NCBI RefSeq assembly: GCF_014195655.1
Contig: NZ_JACICD010000004.1
Location: 62,001 to 126,000, forward strand
From: Ancylobacter tetraedralis
GTDB taxonomy: Bacteria; Pseudomonadota; Alphaproteobacteria; Rhizobiales; Xanthobacteraceae
Length of the DNA stretch: 64,000 nt
Direction: 5' to 3'
Below, in pieces: positions 29,867-38,676 of this stretch. Made by a program: the position numbers and the translations under genes. The notes under the pieces were generated by a model. The model was not told the origin of the DNA and made no database searches. It worked only from the letters and a program-made list of their open reading frames with translations. Positions within the stretch are counted from its first letter, which is position 1, and every line of letters begins with the position of its first letter.

Positions 29867-30385
29867 TCAGTTGACCCCGCGGGTGGTTTCCCACAGGAAC
29901 CACGTGCGGCGCTCGGTCTCGTCGATCCAGACCTCGAGCAGGCTGGTGGTGGCGACGTCGTTATATTCCTCGGCGACCGCATGTACTTCGCGCAGGATCG
30001 AGGTCAGCTTCTTGTTGTCCTCGGCCAGCTCGGCCAGCATGTCCTCGGGGGTCACGAACTCGGCGTCGTTGTCGGGAATCCGCTGAAGACGCTTGATGTG
30101 GCCGACCGAGCGCAGCGTGGTGCCGCCGATCTTGCGGGCGCGCTCGGCGATGGCGTCGGTCATGGCGAAGATCTGCTCGCCCTGGTCGTCCAGCATCAGG
30201 TGATAGTCGCGGAAATGCGGGCCGGACATGTGCCAGTGGAAGTTCTTGGTCTTCACGTAGAGGACGAACACGTCGGCGAGGAGGGCCGTGAGGGCGGCGG
30301 AGACGTCACGCGTGGCGTCCGTGCCGAGATCGGTCGGCGTCTGCAGGGGGGCGGTTCGACGGGCCTTTGCCGCGGTGGTATCCAT
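29867..30385 (-). CDS. dps: Dps-family DNA-binding ferritin (172 aa)
   Basis: Four-helix mini-ferritin that stores iron, consumes peroxide and may coat DNA. The ferroxidase ligands appear in KTKNFHWHMSG and in FRDYHLMLDDQGEQIF (histidines, aspartate, glutamate). The C-terminal helix reads WFLWETTRG. The basic N-terminus (KARR) is the usual DNA-contact tail. ATG at 30385. An inverted repeat lies 72-85 bp upstream. No operon partner. Confidence 0.9.
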   Translation of the reverse strand: MDTTAAKARRTAPLQTPTDLGTDATRDVSAALTALLADVFVLYVKTKNFHWHMSGPHFRDYHLMLDDQGEQIFAMTDAIAERARKIGGTTLRSVGHIKRLQRIPDNDAEFVTPEDMLAELAEDNKKLTSILREVHAVAEEYNDVATTSLLEVWIDETERRTWFLWETTRGVN

Positions 30386-30456
30386 TGTGGCGCTCCATTG
30401 GCGTTCGGTGACGGTCGGCCCGACAAGGGACCGGTCGGTTCCACCATTCGCAGGCG

Positions 30457-30470
30457 GAACATCTCTGTTC
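30457..30470. promoter_or_regulatory. Inverted repeat upstream of dps
   Basis: GAACA-TCTC-TGTTC, perfect 5-bp arms, 72-85 bp before the dps start. Could be a regulator site; the spacing does not fit the LexA motifs I know. Confidence 0.3.
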
Positions 30471-30537
30471 TAGTGCGCGCGCGTGTCGGTAAGAAGTGAC
30501 CGGACGTGTCGATGACCTATACGTGCGTTTGCCTCCG

Positions 30538-31065
30538 CTATTCCGGGGGGCGGCGCAGGCTCGCCCTCAGGCGGCGAAACAGTGCCCGCGCCCGCCGCTT
30601 GAGCGTGTCGAGGCGCAGCCGCGCGACGATTCGATCGCGGATCGCGCTGGCCGAGGTGATGATCCATGCCATCCACCCGATGGTCATGAGCTTGGGCTTG
30701 CCGGCGGTGAAGATGCGTTCGATCAGCACGAAGCTGACGAGGTGAGCGAGGATGAGCAGGACCGTGCCGGAGCGCACCGTGCCCTTGGCGATCCACAGCA
30801 GCGCGACGAATTTCAGCGGCTCGACGGTGGCGTAGGGAACCAGCAGCAGCGCCAGCACGGTGAGGGGGCCGCGCGCCGCGATCCAGCGCTCGAAGGCCTG
30901 CATGAGCGCGAGCGCGGCAAGGCGCCGGATCAGGGGGCGATAGATCGGCCGCACCAGTTCGTCGAGCAGGATGACGAGCGTGGCAACGAGGCGAAAGACG
31001 CAGCTCAGCGCTGCAAGCAGCAGGGAGCGCCTTCGTGCCGGCGGTGGGGCCGTGGGCTCGGGCAT
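30538..31065 (-). CDS. Inner-membrane protein of unknown function (175 aa)
   Basis: Three to four hydrophobic segments (about residues 15-35, 67-91 and 98-118, with a weaker one at 127-142) between arginine-rich ends (PARRRS; KRRARALFRRLRASLRR). No family recognised. The basic C-terminus is strongly cytoplasmic by the positive-inside rule. ATG at 31065. It stands alone between dps and the response-regulator genes. Confidence 0.65.
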   Translation of the reverse strand: MPEPTAPPPARRRSLLLAALSCVFRLVATLVILLDELVRPIYRPLIRRLAALALMQAFERWIAARGPLTVLALLLVPYATVEPLKFVALLWIAKGTVRSGTVLLILAHLVSFVLIERIFTAGKPKLMTIGWMAWIITSASAIRDRIVARLRLDTLKRRARALFRRLRASLRRPPE

Positions 31066-31144
31066 GGTCTGATCATCGCCGCGATTCGGTCCGGTTCCAG
31101 GGCGGAAGGGATCGGCGCGATATGAACCGGCGCGGCGGCCGGTG

Positions 31145-31537
31145 TCACGAATTGAGCGAGACGAGACTGCCCTCGCCCAGCGCCCGGTCGATGCAGGCGA
31201 TCATGTCCGCGCCATCGAAGGGCTTGGCCAGAAAGCCGACGGCGCCGCCCGCATCGACCTGCCGGCGGACGCGCTCCTCGGGGAAGGCGGTGATGAAGAT
31301 GAGCGGCGTGGTATCGCCGCGGGCACGCAGCACGCTTTGCAGCTCGACGCCGCTCATGCCCGGCATCTGCACGTCGGTGATCACACAGGAGGTCGTCCCC
31401 ACCAGCGCCGACTGGAGAAAATCCTCGGCGGAGGCGAAGGTGCGGGCCTTCAGGCCCAGCGATCTGACGAGGCTTTCGGTGGCGACGCGCACAGACTCGT
31501 CGTCATCGATGATCGAAATCATCGGAGTGGCGGACAC
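31145..31537 (-). CDS. Stand-alone response-regulator receiver (130 aa)
   Basis: Single REC domain with the acidic pair DDD near the N-terminus, the phospho-acceptor aspartate in VITDVQMPGMSG, the switch threonine replaced by FITAF, and the K of LAKPF. There is no output domain. I prefer the GTG at 31537 (CGAGGTAC upstream) over the internal ATG at 31522, which lacks a ribosome site. It lies 105 bp downstream of the FixJ-type gene on the same strand and may act as a phosphate sink or signal diverter for the adjacent kinase (inference). Confidence 0.82.
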   Translation of the reverse strand: MSATPMISIIDDDESVRVATESLVRSLGLKARTFASAEDFLQSALVGTTSCVITDVQMPGMSGVELQSVLRARGDTTPLIFITAFPEERVRRQVDAGGAVGFLAKPFDGADMIACIDRALGEGSLVSLNS

Positions 31538-31642
31538 GTGAGGTACCTCGATTCGGAGAAGCCGCGCGGCGTGGCGCCGCTGATCTACCCACAATATAGG
31601 CCGAACAGACCCGACTTTCGAATTATACGCAGGTTTGTCGCT

Positions 31643-32290
31643 TTATCTCTTGGCATTGTGCAGGCCCAACGTCTCGGCAAGCCGGACAAGGTCGGCCAGC
31701 GAGCGGGCGCCCATCTTCCGCATGACGTGGCCGCGGTGAATCTTCACCGTGATCTCGCTGAGACCGACCTCGGCGGCGACCTGCTTGTTCATCAGGCCGG
31801 AGGTTACCAGCGTCATGACCTGCTTCTCGCGCGGACTGAGCGTCTCGAACATTCCCTGTACATCGGACACGGCCTTCAACTCGTCGCGGCGCGAACGGTC
31901 GAGCTGGATCGCAGTGGCGACCGCGTCCAGCATGTCCTGGTCGCGGAACGGCTTGGTGAGGAAATCCACCGCGCCGGCCTTCATCGCCCGCACGGACATG
32001 GGAATGTCGCCGTGCCCGGTCATGAAGATGATCGGCATGTCGATCTCCGAGCGAGCCAGCTGCCCCTGGAAGTCCAGCCCGCTCACGCCGGGCAGGCGGA
32101 TGTCGAGCACGAGGCAGCGCGGCACTTCGGGCAGGCGGGCGGCCAGAAGCTCGCTGGCCGAGGCGAACAGTTCCACCTGCAGGCCGACCGAACGGAACAG
32201 GCTGGAGAGCGCCTCGCGCAGGGCCTGGTCGTCATCCACCACGATGACCAGCGGTTCGGCGGAAGCGGCATTCGGCGAGCGGGTATTCAC
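31643..32290 (-). CDS. FixJ/TtrR-type response regulator (215 aa)
   Basis: Receiver at about residues 14-128 with DDD, acceptor aspartate in LVLDIRLPGVSG, and K in LTKPF. A LuxR-type helix-turn-helix follows (about 150-205: LSPREKQVMTLV, NKQVAAEVGLSEITVKIHRGHVMRKM). Transcription activator phosphorylated by the sensor kinase encoded immediately upstream; the two genes overlap by ATGA. The signal is not known; I do not call it FixJ itself because the kinase lacks evidence for a haem PAS. Confidence 0.88.
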   Translation of the reverse strand: MNTRSPNAASAEPLVIVVDDDQALREALSSLFRSVGLQVELFASASELLAARLPEVPRCLVLDIRLPGVSGLDFQGQLARSEIDMPIIFMTGHGDIPMSVRAMKAGAVDFLTKPFRDQDMLDAVATAIQLDRSRRDELKAVSDVQGMFETLSPREKQVMTLVTSGLMNKQVAAEVGLSEITVKIHRGHVMRKMGARSLADLVRLAETLGLHNAKR

Positions 32291-33753
32291 GGCTGGGTTT
32301 CCTTCGCGATGGGCAGCTTGACGGTGAAGAGCATGCCGCCGCCCTCCCTCAACGTGGGCACGATGCGCCCGCTATGGGCTTCGATGATGGAGCGGGAAAT
32401 GGACAGGCCCATTCCCATGCCTTCCTTCTTGGTCGTGTAGAAGGCATTGAACAGCAAGGGCAGATTGGCGGCTTCGATCCCCGGCCCGCTATCCTTGACC
32501 TCGATGATCACGCCGTCATCCTCCGCCGTAGCCGACCGCCGGGTGACGAAGCCGAGCCGTCGGCGCTTGGGCGCGATGGCATCCATGGCCTGGACGGCAT
32601 TGAGCGCCAGATTGAGCATGACCTGCTGCAGCTGAACACGGTCGCCGAGAATGGTCGGCAGGCTGCGGTCGAGCGTCAGTTCGAGCGCCACGCGGTGGGT
32701 GGACAATTCGCGTTCCAGCAGCAGCAGGACGTCGTCCACCACTTCGTTGACGTCGACCGGCCGGTGCTCGGGATCGCTGCGGCGGGCGAGCGAGCGCAGC
32801 CGCGCGACCACCTGGCTGGCCCGCCGGCCATTGCTGATCATGCGCTCCACCGTGGCCCTGGCCTCGCCGATATCGGGAACCGGCCGGCCGAGCCAGCGCA
32901 GGCAGGCCTCGCCATTGGTGACGACGGCGGCGAGCGGCTGGTTGATTTCATGCGCGATGGAGGCGGTCAGTTCGCCCATGGTGGTGACACGGGTGACATG
33001 GGCAAGTTCGCTCTCGGCCTTGTGCAGGGCGTCCTCGGCCTTGCGCCGCTCGCTGATGTCGCTGTTGGTCTCCATGGTGAGGGCGGGACGCCCGCGCTCG
33101 TCCCGCTGCAGCGACCAGCGGCTCATGACGACCACTTCGGACCCATCCTTGCGGCGGTGGATGAGTTCACCCTCCCATCGGCCGGTGCGCAGCAATTCCG
33201 CGCGAATGTCGGCCGGCGGCGAAGGGAACACGGTGCGCAGCAGTTGCGCCGTCTTCTGGCCGATGGCCTCGGTTCGGCACCAACCATAGAGTTCTTCCGC
33301 GCCCTTGCTCCAGTAGAGGATGGTGTCGGTGGCCTCGCGCACGAAGATGGCGTCATGCGTCAGGTCGAGCAGGTCGGCCTGCTCCCGGAGCGACCGCGTG
33401 GCTTCTTCATTCCTCAACGCCAGCAGCGTGGTGACGGAAATGGCGGCGATGCTCACGAGGCAGCGCATGATGGCGCCGGGGTCGAGATCATGGGCGTGCA
33501 TCCACACGAAGCTCATCATGGCGAGCGCGATGCACAGGCCGCCGACCGCCAGGACGCCCTTGCGCTCGAAATACGGCGCCGACAGCAGCACGACGACGAC
33601 GTAGAGCACGGCGATCGCCATATCGAGCGGCGAGAACGTGTCGACCGCGAAAATCGCCGCGGCCAGCACGATCACGAGAATCGCCATCTGCCAGTTGCGC
33701 GTCGTGGCGACGCTGCGCGCGTCTCGCCGGGTCGGTGGTTGAAAACGGTCCAT
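32287..33753 (-). CDS. PAS-domain membrane sensor histidine kinase (488 aa)
   Basis: Membrane-bound sensor. Three to four hydrophobic segments in residues 22-112 form the sensory part. A PAS/PAC domain (about 125-245) includes the WSKGAEELYGW and GELIHRRKDGSEVV blocks. HisKA has the phospho-histidine in SIAHEINQPLAAVVTNGEA, and the HATPase carries LNLALNAVQAM and DSGPGIE. The HEINQPL form is shared with FixL and DctB kinases. Coupled by ATGA to the FixJ-type regulator. The 195-bp gap upstream to the RND gene shows no clear signal. Confidence 0.88.
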   Translation of the reverse strand: MDRFQPPTRRDARSVATTRNWQMAILVIVLAAAIFAVDTFSPLDMAIAVLYVVVVLLSAPYFERKGVLAVGGLCIALAMMSFVWMHAHDLDPGAIMRCLVSIAAISVTTLLALRNEEATRSLREQADLLDLTHDAIFVREATDTILYWSKGAEELYGWCRTEAIGQKTAQLLRTVFPSPPADIRAELLRTGRWEGELIHRRKDGSEVVVMSRWSLQRDERGRPALTMETNSDISERRKAEDALHKAESELAHVTRVTTMGELTASIAHEINQPLAAVVTNGEACLRWLGRPVPDIGEARATVERMISNGRRASQVVARLRSLARRSDPEHRPVDVNEVVDDVLLLLERELSTHRVALELTLDRSLPTILGDRVQLQQVMLNLALNAVQAMDAIAPKRRRLGFVTRRSATAEDDGVIIEVKDSGPGIEAANLPLLFNAFYTTKKEGMGMGLSISRSIIEAHSGRIVPTLREGGGMLFTVKLPIAKETQP

Positions 33754-33948
33754 CTGCCCCTGCGTGTCTATCCCCGCCGCGAAATTCCAGACTTCCGCGG
33801 CGGGCGTCTTTCCCTAGGGTTGCATGCTTGTCGAATAGCACGGTGCCACTCGTGCGATCCTCAGCGCGCTGCGAGGGTAGCGGGTGGGCGCGCTGGCGCA
33901 ACGGCAAGTCTCCCCCAAGCCTGTTTCCCCATCGCCCGCACCGTCCTC

Positions 33949-36900
33949 TCAGCCATGCGCCCCGGCGGGGGAGGGCTCGGGCCGGCGCCGGCGGCCGATC
34001 CGGTCGAGGAACAGGAAGATCACCGGCGTGGTGTAGAGGGTGAGCAACTGGCTCACCACCAGCCCGCCGACGATGGCGTAGCCAAGCGGCTGGCGCAGCT
34101 CCGATCCGGTGCCATGGCCCAGCATCAACGGCACGCCGGCCAGCAGCGCGGCGAAGGTGGTCATCAGGATCGGGCGGAAACGCAGCAGGCAGGCCTCGCG
34201 GATCGCGTCATGGGGCGACATTCCGTCGACCCGCTCGCGCTCGATGGCGAAGTCCACGATCATGATGCCGTTCTTCTTCACGATGCCGATCAGGAGGATC
34301 AGGCCGATCAGCGCGATGATCGAGAAGTCGAAGCCGAACATCCACAGCATGATCAGCGCCCCGAGCCCTGCCGAGGGCAGGGTGGAGAGGATGGTCAGGG
34401 GGTGGACATAGCTCTCATAGAGCACGCCGAGGATCACATAGATCACCAGCAGGGCGGCGAGCACCAGCGCGGGCTCGCTGGCCAGAGACTGCTGGAAGGC
34501 CTGCGCATTGCCCTGGAAGGCGCCGGTCAGCGTCGCCGGCTTGCCGATCTCGGTTTCCGCCCGGTGGATCGCCGCCACCGCGTCGCCCAGCGCCACGCCC
34601 GCCGCCAGATTGAAGGACAGCGTTACCGAGGGAAACTGCGACTGGTGGTTGATCGAGAGGAAGCTGGTGGGCAGCGACGTCCACTTGGCGAGGACGCTGA
34701 GCGGCACCTGTTGGCCGGTGATCGGGGAGGTGACATAGAGATCGTCGAGCGCGCGCGGCGAATTCTGCAGCTCCGGCAGCACTTCAAGAATGACGTGGTA
34801 GCTGTTGAGCTGGGTGAAATACTGCGTCACCTCCCGTTGTCCGAACGCGTCATACAGCGTGTTGTCGATCAGCGCGGGACTGATGCCGAGCCGCTCCGCC
34901 TGGTCGCGGTCGATGGTGAGCGTCAGCGTGGTGCCGCCGGCCTGCTGGTCCGAGGCGAGGCTGGTCAGCTCGGGCAGGGTCTTCAGCTTCGCCAGCATCT
35001 TCGGCGCCCATGCGTTGAGCTCGTCGATATTGCCGTCCTGCAGCGTGTACTGGAACTGGGTGCGCGCCACACGCCCGCCAATGTTGAGGTCCTGCGCCGC
35101 CTGGAGAAACAGCGCGGCTCCCTCGACCTTGGCCAGCCGGGCGTTCAGCCGGTCGATGATCTGGAAGGCCGAGGCCTGGCGCTCCTCGCGCGGCTTCAGG
35201 GTGATGAACATCTTGCCGTTATTCACCGTCTGGCCGGCACCCGCGCCGACCCCCATGCCGACCGTCACCACGTCGGGATCGGCCGCGACGATCTCGGCGA
35301 GGGCGAGCTGGTGCTTGACCATCTCGGCGAAGGAAATGTCCTGCGCCGCTTCCGACACGCCGATGATCAGGCCGGTATCCTGCTGGGGGAAGAAGCCCTT
35401 GGGAATTTCGTAGAACAGCACGCCGGTCGCCGCGACCGCCGCGAGGAAAATGGCGAGCGTGATGCGCGCATGGCCAAGCGCCATATCCAGCGTCACCCGA
35501 TAGCCCGCGAGCAGCGCGTCGAAGCCGCGCTCGGAAAATAGGTAGAGCCGGCCGTGCGTCTCCTCCTTGCTCTTCGGCTTGAGGAACAGCGCGCACAGCA
35601 TGGGGGTCAGCGTCAGCGAGACGAAGGCCGAGACGGCGATGGTGATCGTCACCGTGACGGCGAATTCGCGGAACAGCCGGCCGACGATGCCGCCCATCAG
35701 CAGTAGCGGAATGAACACCGCAATCAGCGACAGGCTGATGGACAGGATGGTGAAGCCGATCTCGGCCGAGCCGTCGAGCGCGGCCTGGAGAGGGGTCTTG
35801 CCCATTTCCAGATGTCGCTCGATGTTCTCCAGCATGACGATGGCATCGTCCACCACGAAGCCGACGGCGATGGAAAGGCCCATCAGCGAGAGGTTGTCGA
35901 GGCTGTAGCCGCACACATACATCGCCGCGAACGTGCCGACGATGGCGAGCGGCACGGCCAGCGAGGGGATGATCGTTGCCCTGACGTTGCGCAGGAAGAC
36001 GAAGATCACGGCGACGACGAGAACGATGGTGATGACGAGGGTCTTCTCCACATCGGCCACCGAGGCGCGGATCGTGCCGGTGCGGTCGCTGACGATCTCC
36101 AGATCGAGCCCGGCCGGGGCGCTCGCCATCAGCGTGGGCAGCTGCGCCTTGATCTGGTCGACCGTGTCGATGACGTTGGCGCCGGGCAGCTTGAACACCG
36201 GCAGGAGAATGGCCTTCTGCCCATTCGCCCAGGCGGCGAGCTGGTCGTTCTCCGGCGCATCCACCGCGGTGCCGATGTCGCGCACCCGCACGGGGGCACC
36301 ATTGCGCCAGGCGAGGATGGCGTCGCGCCATGGCGCGGCCGTGGTCAGCTGGTCGTTGTCGAACAGGGTGAAGGTGCGCTGGCGGCCCTGCACCGTGCCC
36401 TTTGGATCGTTCACCGTCGTCGAGACGATGGCGCTGCGGATATCTTCCAGCGACAGGCCCAGATTGGCGACCTTCGAGGGGTCCACCTGGATGCGCACCG
36501 AAGGCTTCTGCTGGCCGAACACCGAGACCTGACCGACGCCGCCGATCTGGCTGATATGCTGCTGCAGGACGTTTTCGGCGAAATCGTCGACCTGGATGAT
36601 GGGCAGCGTCTTCGAGCTGAGCGCCAGCACGAGGATCGGCGGATCGGCCGGGTTTACCTTCCGGTAGGTCGGGGGTGCCGGCAGGTTGGTGGGCAATTGC
36701 CCGCCGGCGGCGTTGATCGCGGTCTGCACGTCCTGCGCCGCCGAATTGATCGAAACGCCGAGATTGAACTGCAGCGTGATCGACGAATTGCCGAGCGTCG
36801 AGATGGAGGTCATCTGCGACAGGCCCGGTATCTCGCCGAACTGGCGTTCCAGCGGCTGCGTCACCGAGGAGGCGATGATTTCCGGGCTGGCGCCGGGCAA

Positions 36901-37050
36901 TTGCGTCGCGACCTGCAGTGTCGGGAAATCGACATCGGGCAGCGGCGCCACCGGCAGGCGCGGGAAGGCGGCGGCGCCGAGCGCGAGCAGGCCGGCCATC
37001 AGCAGCGAGGTGCCGATCGGGTGGCGGATGAACCAGGAGGAGAGCGACAT
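33949..37050 (-). CDS. RND efflux transporter, HAE1 family (1033 aa)
   Basis: Inner-membrane proton-driven pump of the AcrB/MdtBC type. Twelve membrane segments in two halves, each followed by a large periplasmic loop. The proton-relay aspartates are in TM4 (FVVDDAIVMLENIERH) and the lysine in TM10 (GIVKKNGIMIVD). Start VSLSSWFIRHP-like N-terminus (SSWFIRHPIGTSLL) is typical of MdtB/C. Length matches the family. It lies 2 bp from its adaptor gene. No outer-membrane channel gene is in the window. Substrates are not predictable. Confidence 0.93.
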   Translation of the reverse strand: MSLSSWFIRHPIGTSLLMAGLLALGAAAFPRLPVAPLPDVDFPTLQVATQLPGASPEIIASSVTQPLERQFGEIPGLSQMTSISTLGNSSITLQFNLGVSINSAAQDVQTAINAAGGQLPTNLPAPPTYRKVNPADPPILVLALSSKTLPIIQVDDFAENVLQQHISQIGGVGQVSVFGQQKPSVRIQVDPSKVANLGLSLEDIRSAIVSTTVNDPKGTVQGRQRTFTLFDNDQLTTAAPWRDAILAWRNGAPVRVRDIGTAVDAPENDQLAAWANGQKAILLPVFKLPGANVIDTVDQIKAQLPTLMASAPAGLDLEIVSDRTGTIRASVADVEKTLVITIVLVVAVIFVFLRNVRATIIPSLAVPLAIVGTFAAMYVCGYSLDNLSLMGLSIAVGFVVDDAIVMLENIERHLEMGKTPLQAALDGSAEIGFTILSISLSLIAVFIPLLLMGGIVGRLFREFAVTVTITIAVSAFVSLTLTPMLCALFLKPKSKEETHGRLYLFSERGFDALLAGYRVTLDMALGHARITLAIFLAAVAATGVLFYEIPKGFFPQQDTGLIIGVSEAAQDISFAEMVKHQLALAEIVAADPDVVTVGMGVGAGAGQTVNNGKMFITLKPREERQASAFQIIDRLNARLAKVEGAALFLQAAQDLNIGGRVARTQFQYTLQDGNIDELNAWAPKMLAKLKTLPELTSLASDQQAGGTTLTLTIDRDQAERLGISPALIDNTLYDAFGQREVTQYFTQLNSYHVILEVLPELQNSPRALDDLYVTSPITGQQVPLSVLAKWTSLPTSFLSINHQSQFPSVTLSFNLAAGVALGDAVAAIHRAETEIGKPATLTGAFQGNAQAFQQSLASEPALVLAALLVIYVILGVLYESYVHPLTILSTLPSAGLGALIMLWMFGFDFSIIALIGLILLIGIVKKNGIMIVDFAIERERVDGMSPHDAIREACLLRFRPILMTTFAALLAGVPLMLGHGTGSELRQPLGYAIVGGLVVSQLLTLYTTPVIFLFLDRIGRRRRPEPSPAGAHG

Positions 37051-37052
37051 GG

Positions 37053-38255
37053 TCAGCCTCCTGTCGCGGTGGTGGATGCGGGTGCGGCGCCGGGCACAGG
37101 GGCCGGGGCCGTTGTCGACGGCGCCTCGGTCGGCGTGACCAGCGTGCCTGGCGCGAGGCGATACTGGCCGCGCGTCACCACGGTGCGGCCCGGCTCCAGC
37201 CCCTTCGTCACTACCGCAATGTTGTTGGCGATCTGGCCGGTCTCGACCGGGGCGAGCGCCACCTTGCTGCCCGCCTCCACCGTGTAGACGAAGGTGCCGT
37301 CCGTCCCGCGCTGGATGGCATCGGCGGGCACGGTGACGGCGGCGGGCAGGGTGCCGACCCGCAGCTTGAGGTCGACGAACAGGCCCGGCCAGAGCGTGTC
37401 CTGCTGGTTGGGGAAGTTCGACTTCACCTGCAGCGTGCCGCTCTGCGGGTCGATCTTGTTGTCGATGATTTCCACCACACCGGTATCTAGCACCGTGCCG
37501 TCGTCGCGCGAGACCGCTTGCGCTTCCACCGGGCCGCGGCCGAGCGCGTCGCGAATGGCGGCGACATCGGCCTGCGGCAGGGTGGAGATGACCGAGATCG
37601 GGTGGATCTGGTTGATGACCACAAGGCCGTTCGTATCGGTGGTGTGGACGATATTGCCCTGGTCGACGAGGCGGATACCGGCGCGCCCGTCAATGGGCGA
37701 GGTGATGCGCGTATAGGAGAGTTCGGTCTGCGCGCTGTCGATCGCCGCCTTGTCCTGGGCGATCTGGGCTTGCAGCTGGGCGACCGCGCTCTGCTCGTTG
37801 TCGACCGCCTGCTGGCTGGCGAAGGCGTCCTTGCCCAGCTTGAAATCGCGCTGGTAGATCAGTTCCGCATTGGCCAGCGCCGCCTCGTCCTGCGCGAGCC
37901 TGGCCTTGGTCTCTTCCAGCGCCGCCTCATAGGTGCGCGGATCGATGACGGCGATCACGTCGCCCTGGCGGATATCCTGACCTTCCTTGTAGAGCACCTG
38001 CTGCAACTCGCCGTCGACGCGCGAGCGGATCGTGACGGTGTTGTAGGGCTCCACCGTACCGATACCCACGAGATAGACCGGCACGTCCTGCCGCGTGGCG
38101 CGGGCCACCTGCGCGGGCACGGCCACGACCGGCGGCGGCGGCGGCGGCGGGCGATCCTCAAGGCGAAGGAGACCGTAGCCGACGCCGAAGACGGCGAGGG
38201 CGACCCCGGCGAGGAGGGCGGTGCGCGCGAGGCGGCGCGGCGGGTTCTGGGGCAT
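37053..38255 (-). CDS. RND efflux periplasmic adaptor (400 aa)
   Basis: Membrane fusion protein partner of the pump downstream. A single N-terminal membrane anchor (ALLAGVALAVFGVGYGLL) is followed by a polyproline stretch of seven residues encoded by a GGC-type repeat. Next come the lipoyl halves (NTVTIRSRVDGELQQVLYKEGQ), an alpha-hairpin and the barrel. The C-terminal tail is alanine/threonine/proline-rich (TEAPSTTAPAPVPGAAPASTT). ATG at 38255. Probably transcribed from the 421-bp region shared with the divergent AraC-type regulator. Confidence 0.9.
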   Translation of the reverse strand: MPQNPPRRLARTALLAGVALAVFGVGYGLLRLEDRPPPPPPPVVAVPAQVARATRQDVPVYLVGIGTVEPYNTVTIRSRVDGELQQVLYKEGQDIRQGDVIAVIDPRTYEAALEETKARLAQDEAALANAELIYQRDFKLGKDAFASQQAVDNEQSAVAQLQAQIAQDKAAIDSAQTELSYTRITSPIDGRAGIRLVDQGNIVHTTDTNGLVVINQIHPISVISTLPQADVAAIRDALGRGPVEAQAVSRDDGTVLDTGVVEIIDNKIDPQSGTLQVKSNFPNQQDTLWPGLFVDLKLRVGTLPAAVTVPADAIQRGTDGTFVYTVEAGSKVALAPVETGQIANNIAVVTKGLEPGRTVVTRGQYRLAPGTLVTPTEAPSTTAPAPVPGAAPASTTATGG

Positions 38256-38433
38256 TGCGGTGGCCAGGTTCCGCGGGCCCGCCGCTCGGGTCGGCCCGCT
38301 CCGGCGGCACGGTGCCGCGGATCCTCAAGTGGCCTGCATTGGAAGCGTTCCAGACTTCGGCATCTTTCGCGATTGCCGCTGTCTTGCCGATCCGCCCCCT
38401 CGCGCCGCCCGCGGGTGCCAACTCGCACGCTCC

Positions 38434-38446
38434 TATACCAAGGTAT
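38434..38446. promoter_or_regulatory. Inverted repeat TATAC-N3-GGTAT in the efflux/AraC divergent region
   Basis: TATACCAAGGTAT contains the arms ATACC/GGTAT around AA. A near copy (TATACTTGGGTAT) occurs at 42375-42387, at the far end of the same efflux block. It lies 179 bp upstream of the adaptor start and 230 bp upstream of the AraC gene. The rest of the 38256-38676 gap has AT-richer stretches but no gene that I can support. Confidence 0.4.
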
Positions 38447-38676
38447 CTATTCCTCACACTCATCATATATCCGCCGAAACCCACGTAGAATGGAGACGAT
38501 GACAGGCCAGGCTATTGTTTGATCACCGCCAGATGCGAACTGGATGGGCCGACCGGAAGACTGATCGCAACCGATACACGCCACCCCAAGCGGATGCTGG
38601 AAGTGGCCTGTGCCTGCGGTCCGGGAGGGCGCCATTCGGGAGCAAACGCCATTTCAAGGGATCAAGGGATCAGGCC

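Noticed and set aside
30457..30470. Reading the GAACA/TGTTC repeat before dps as a LexA box
   Set aside because: The spacing (GAAC-N6-GTTC) does not match the alphaproteobacterial GTTC-N7-GTTC or the Bacillus-type GAAC-N4-GTTC sites.
32374..35541. Plus-strand open frame of 1055 codons spanning the sensor kinase and the RND pump
   Set aside because: It crosses the boundaries of two well-supported minus-strand genes and their intergenic gap, and the translation has no recognisable fold.
38130..38152. GGC-type repeat in the RND adaptor as a possible CRISPR or regulatory repeat
   Set aside because: It is an in-frame polyproline codon run inside the adaptor, similar to the proline run in the DUF2087 protein.
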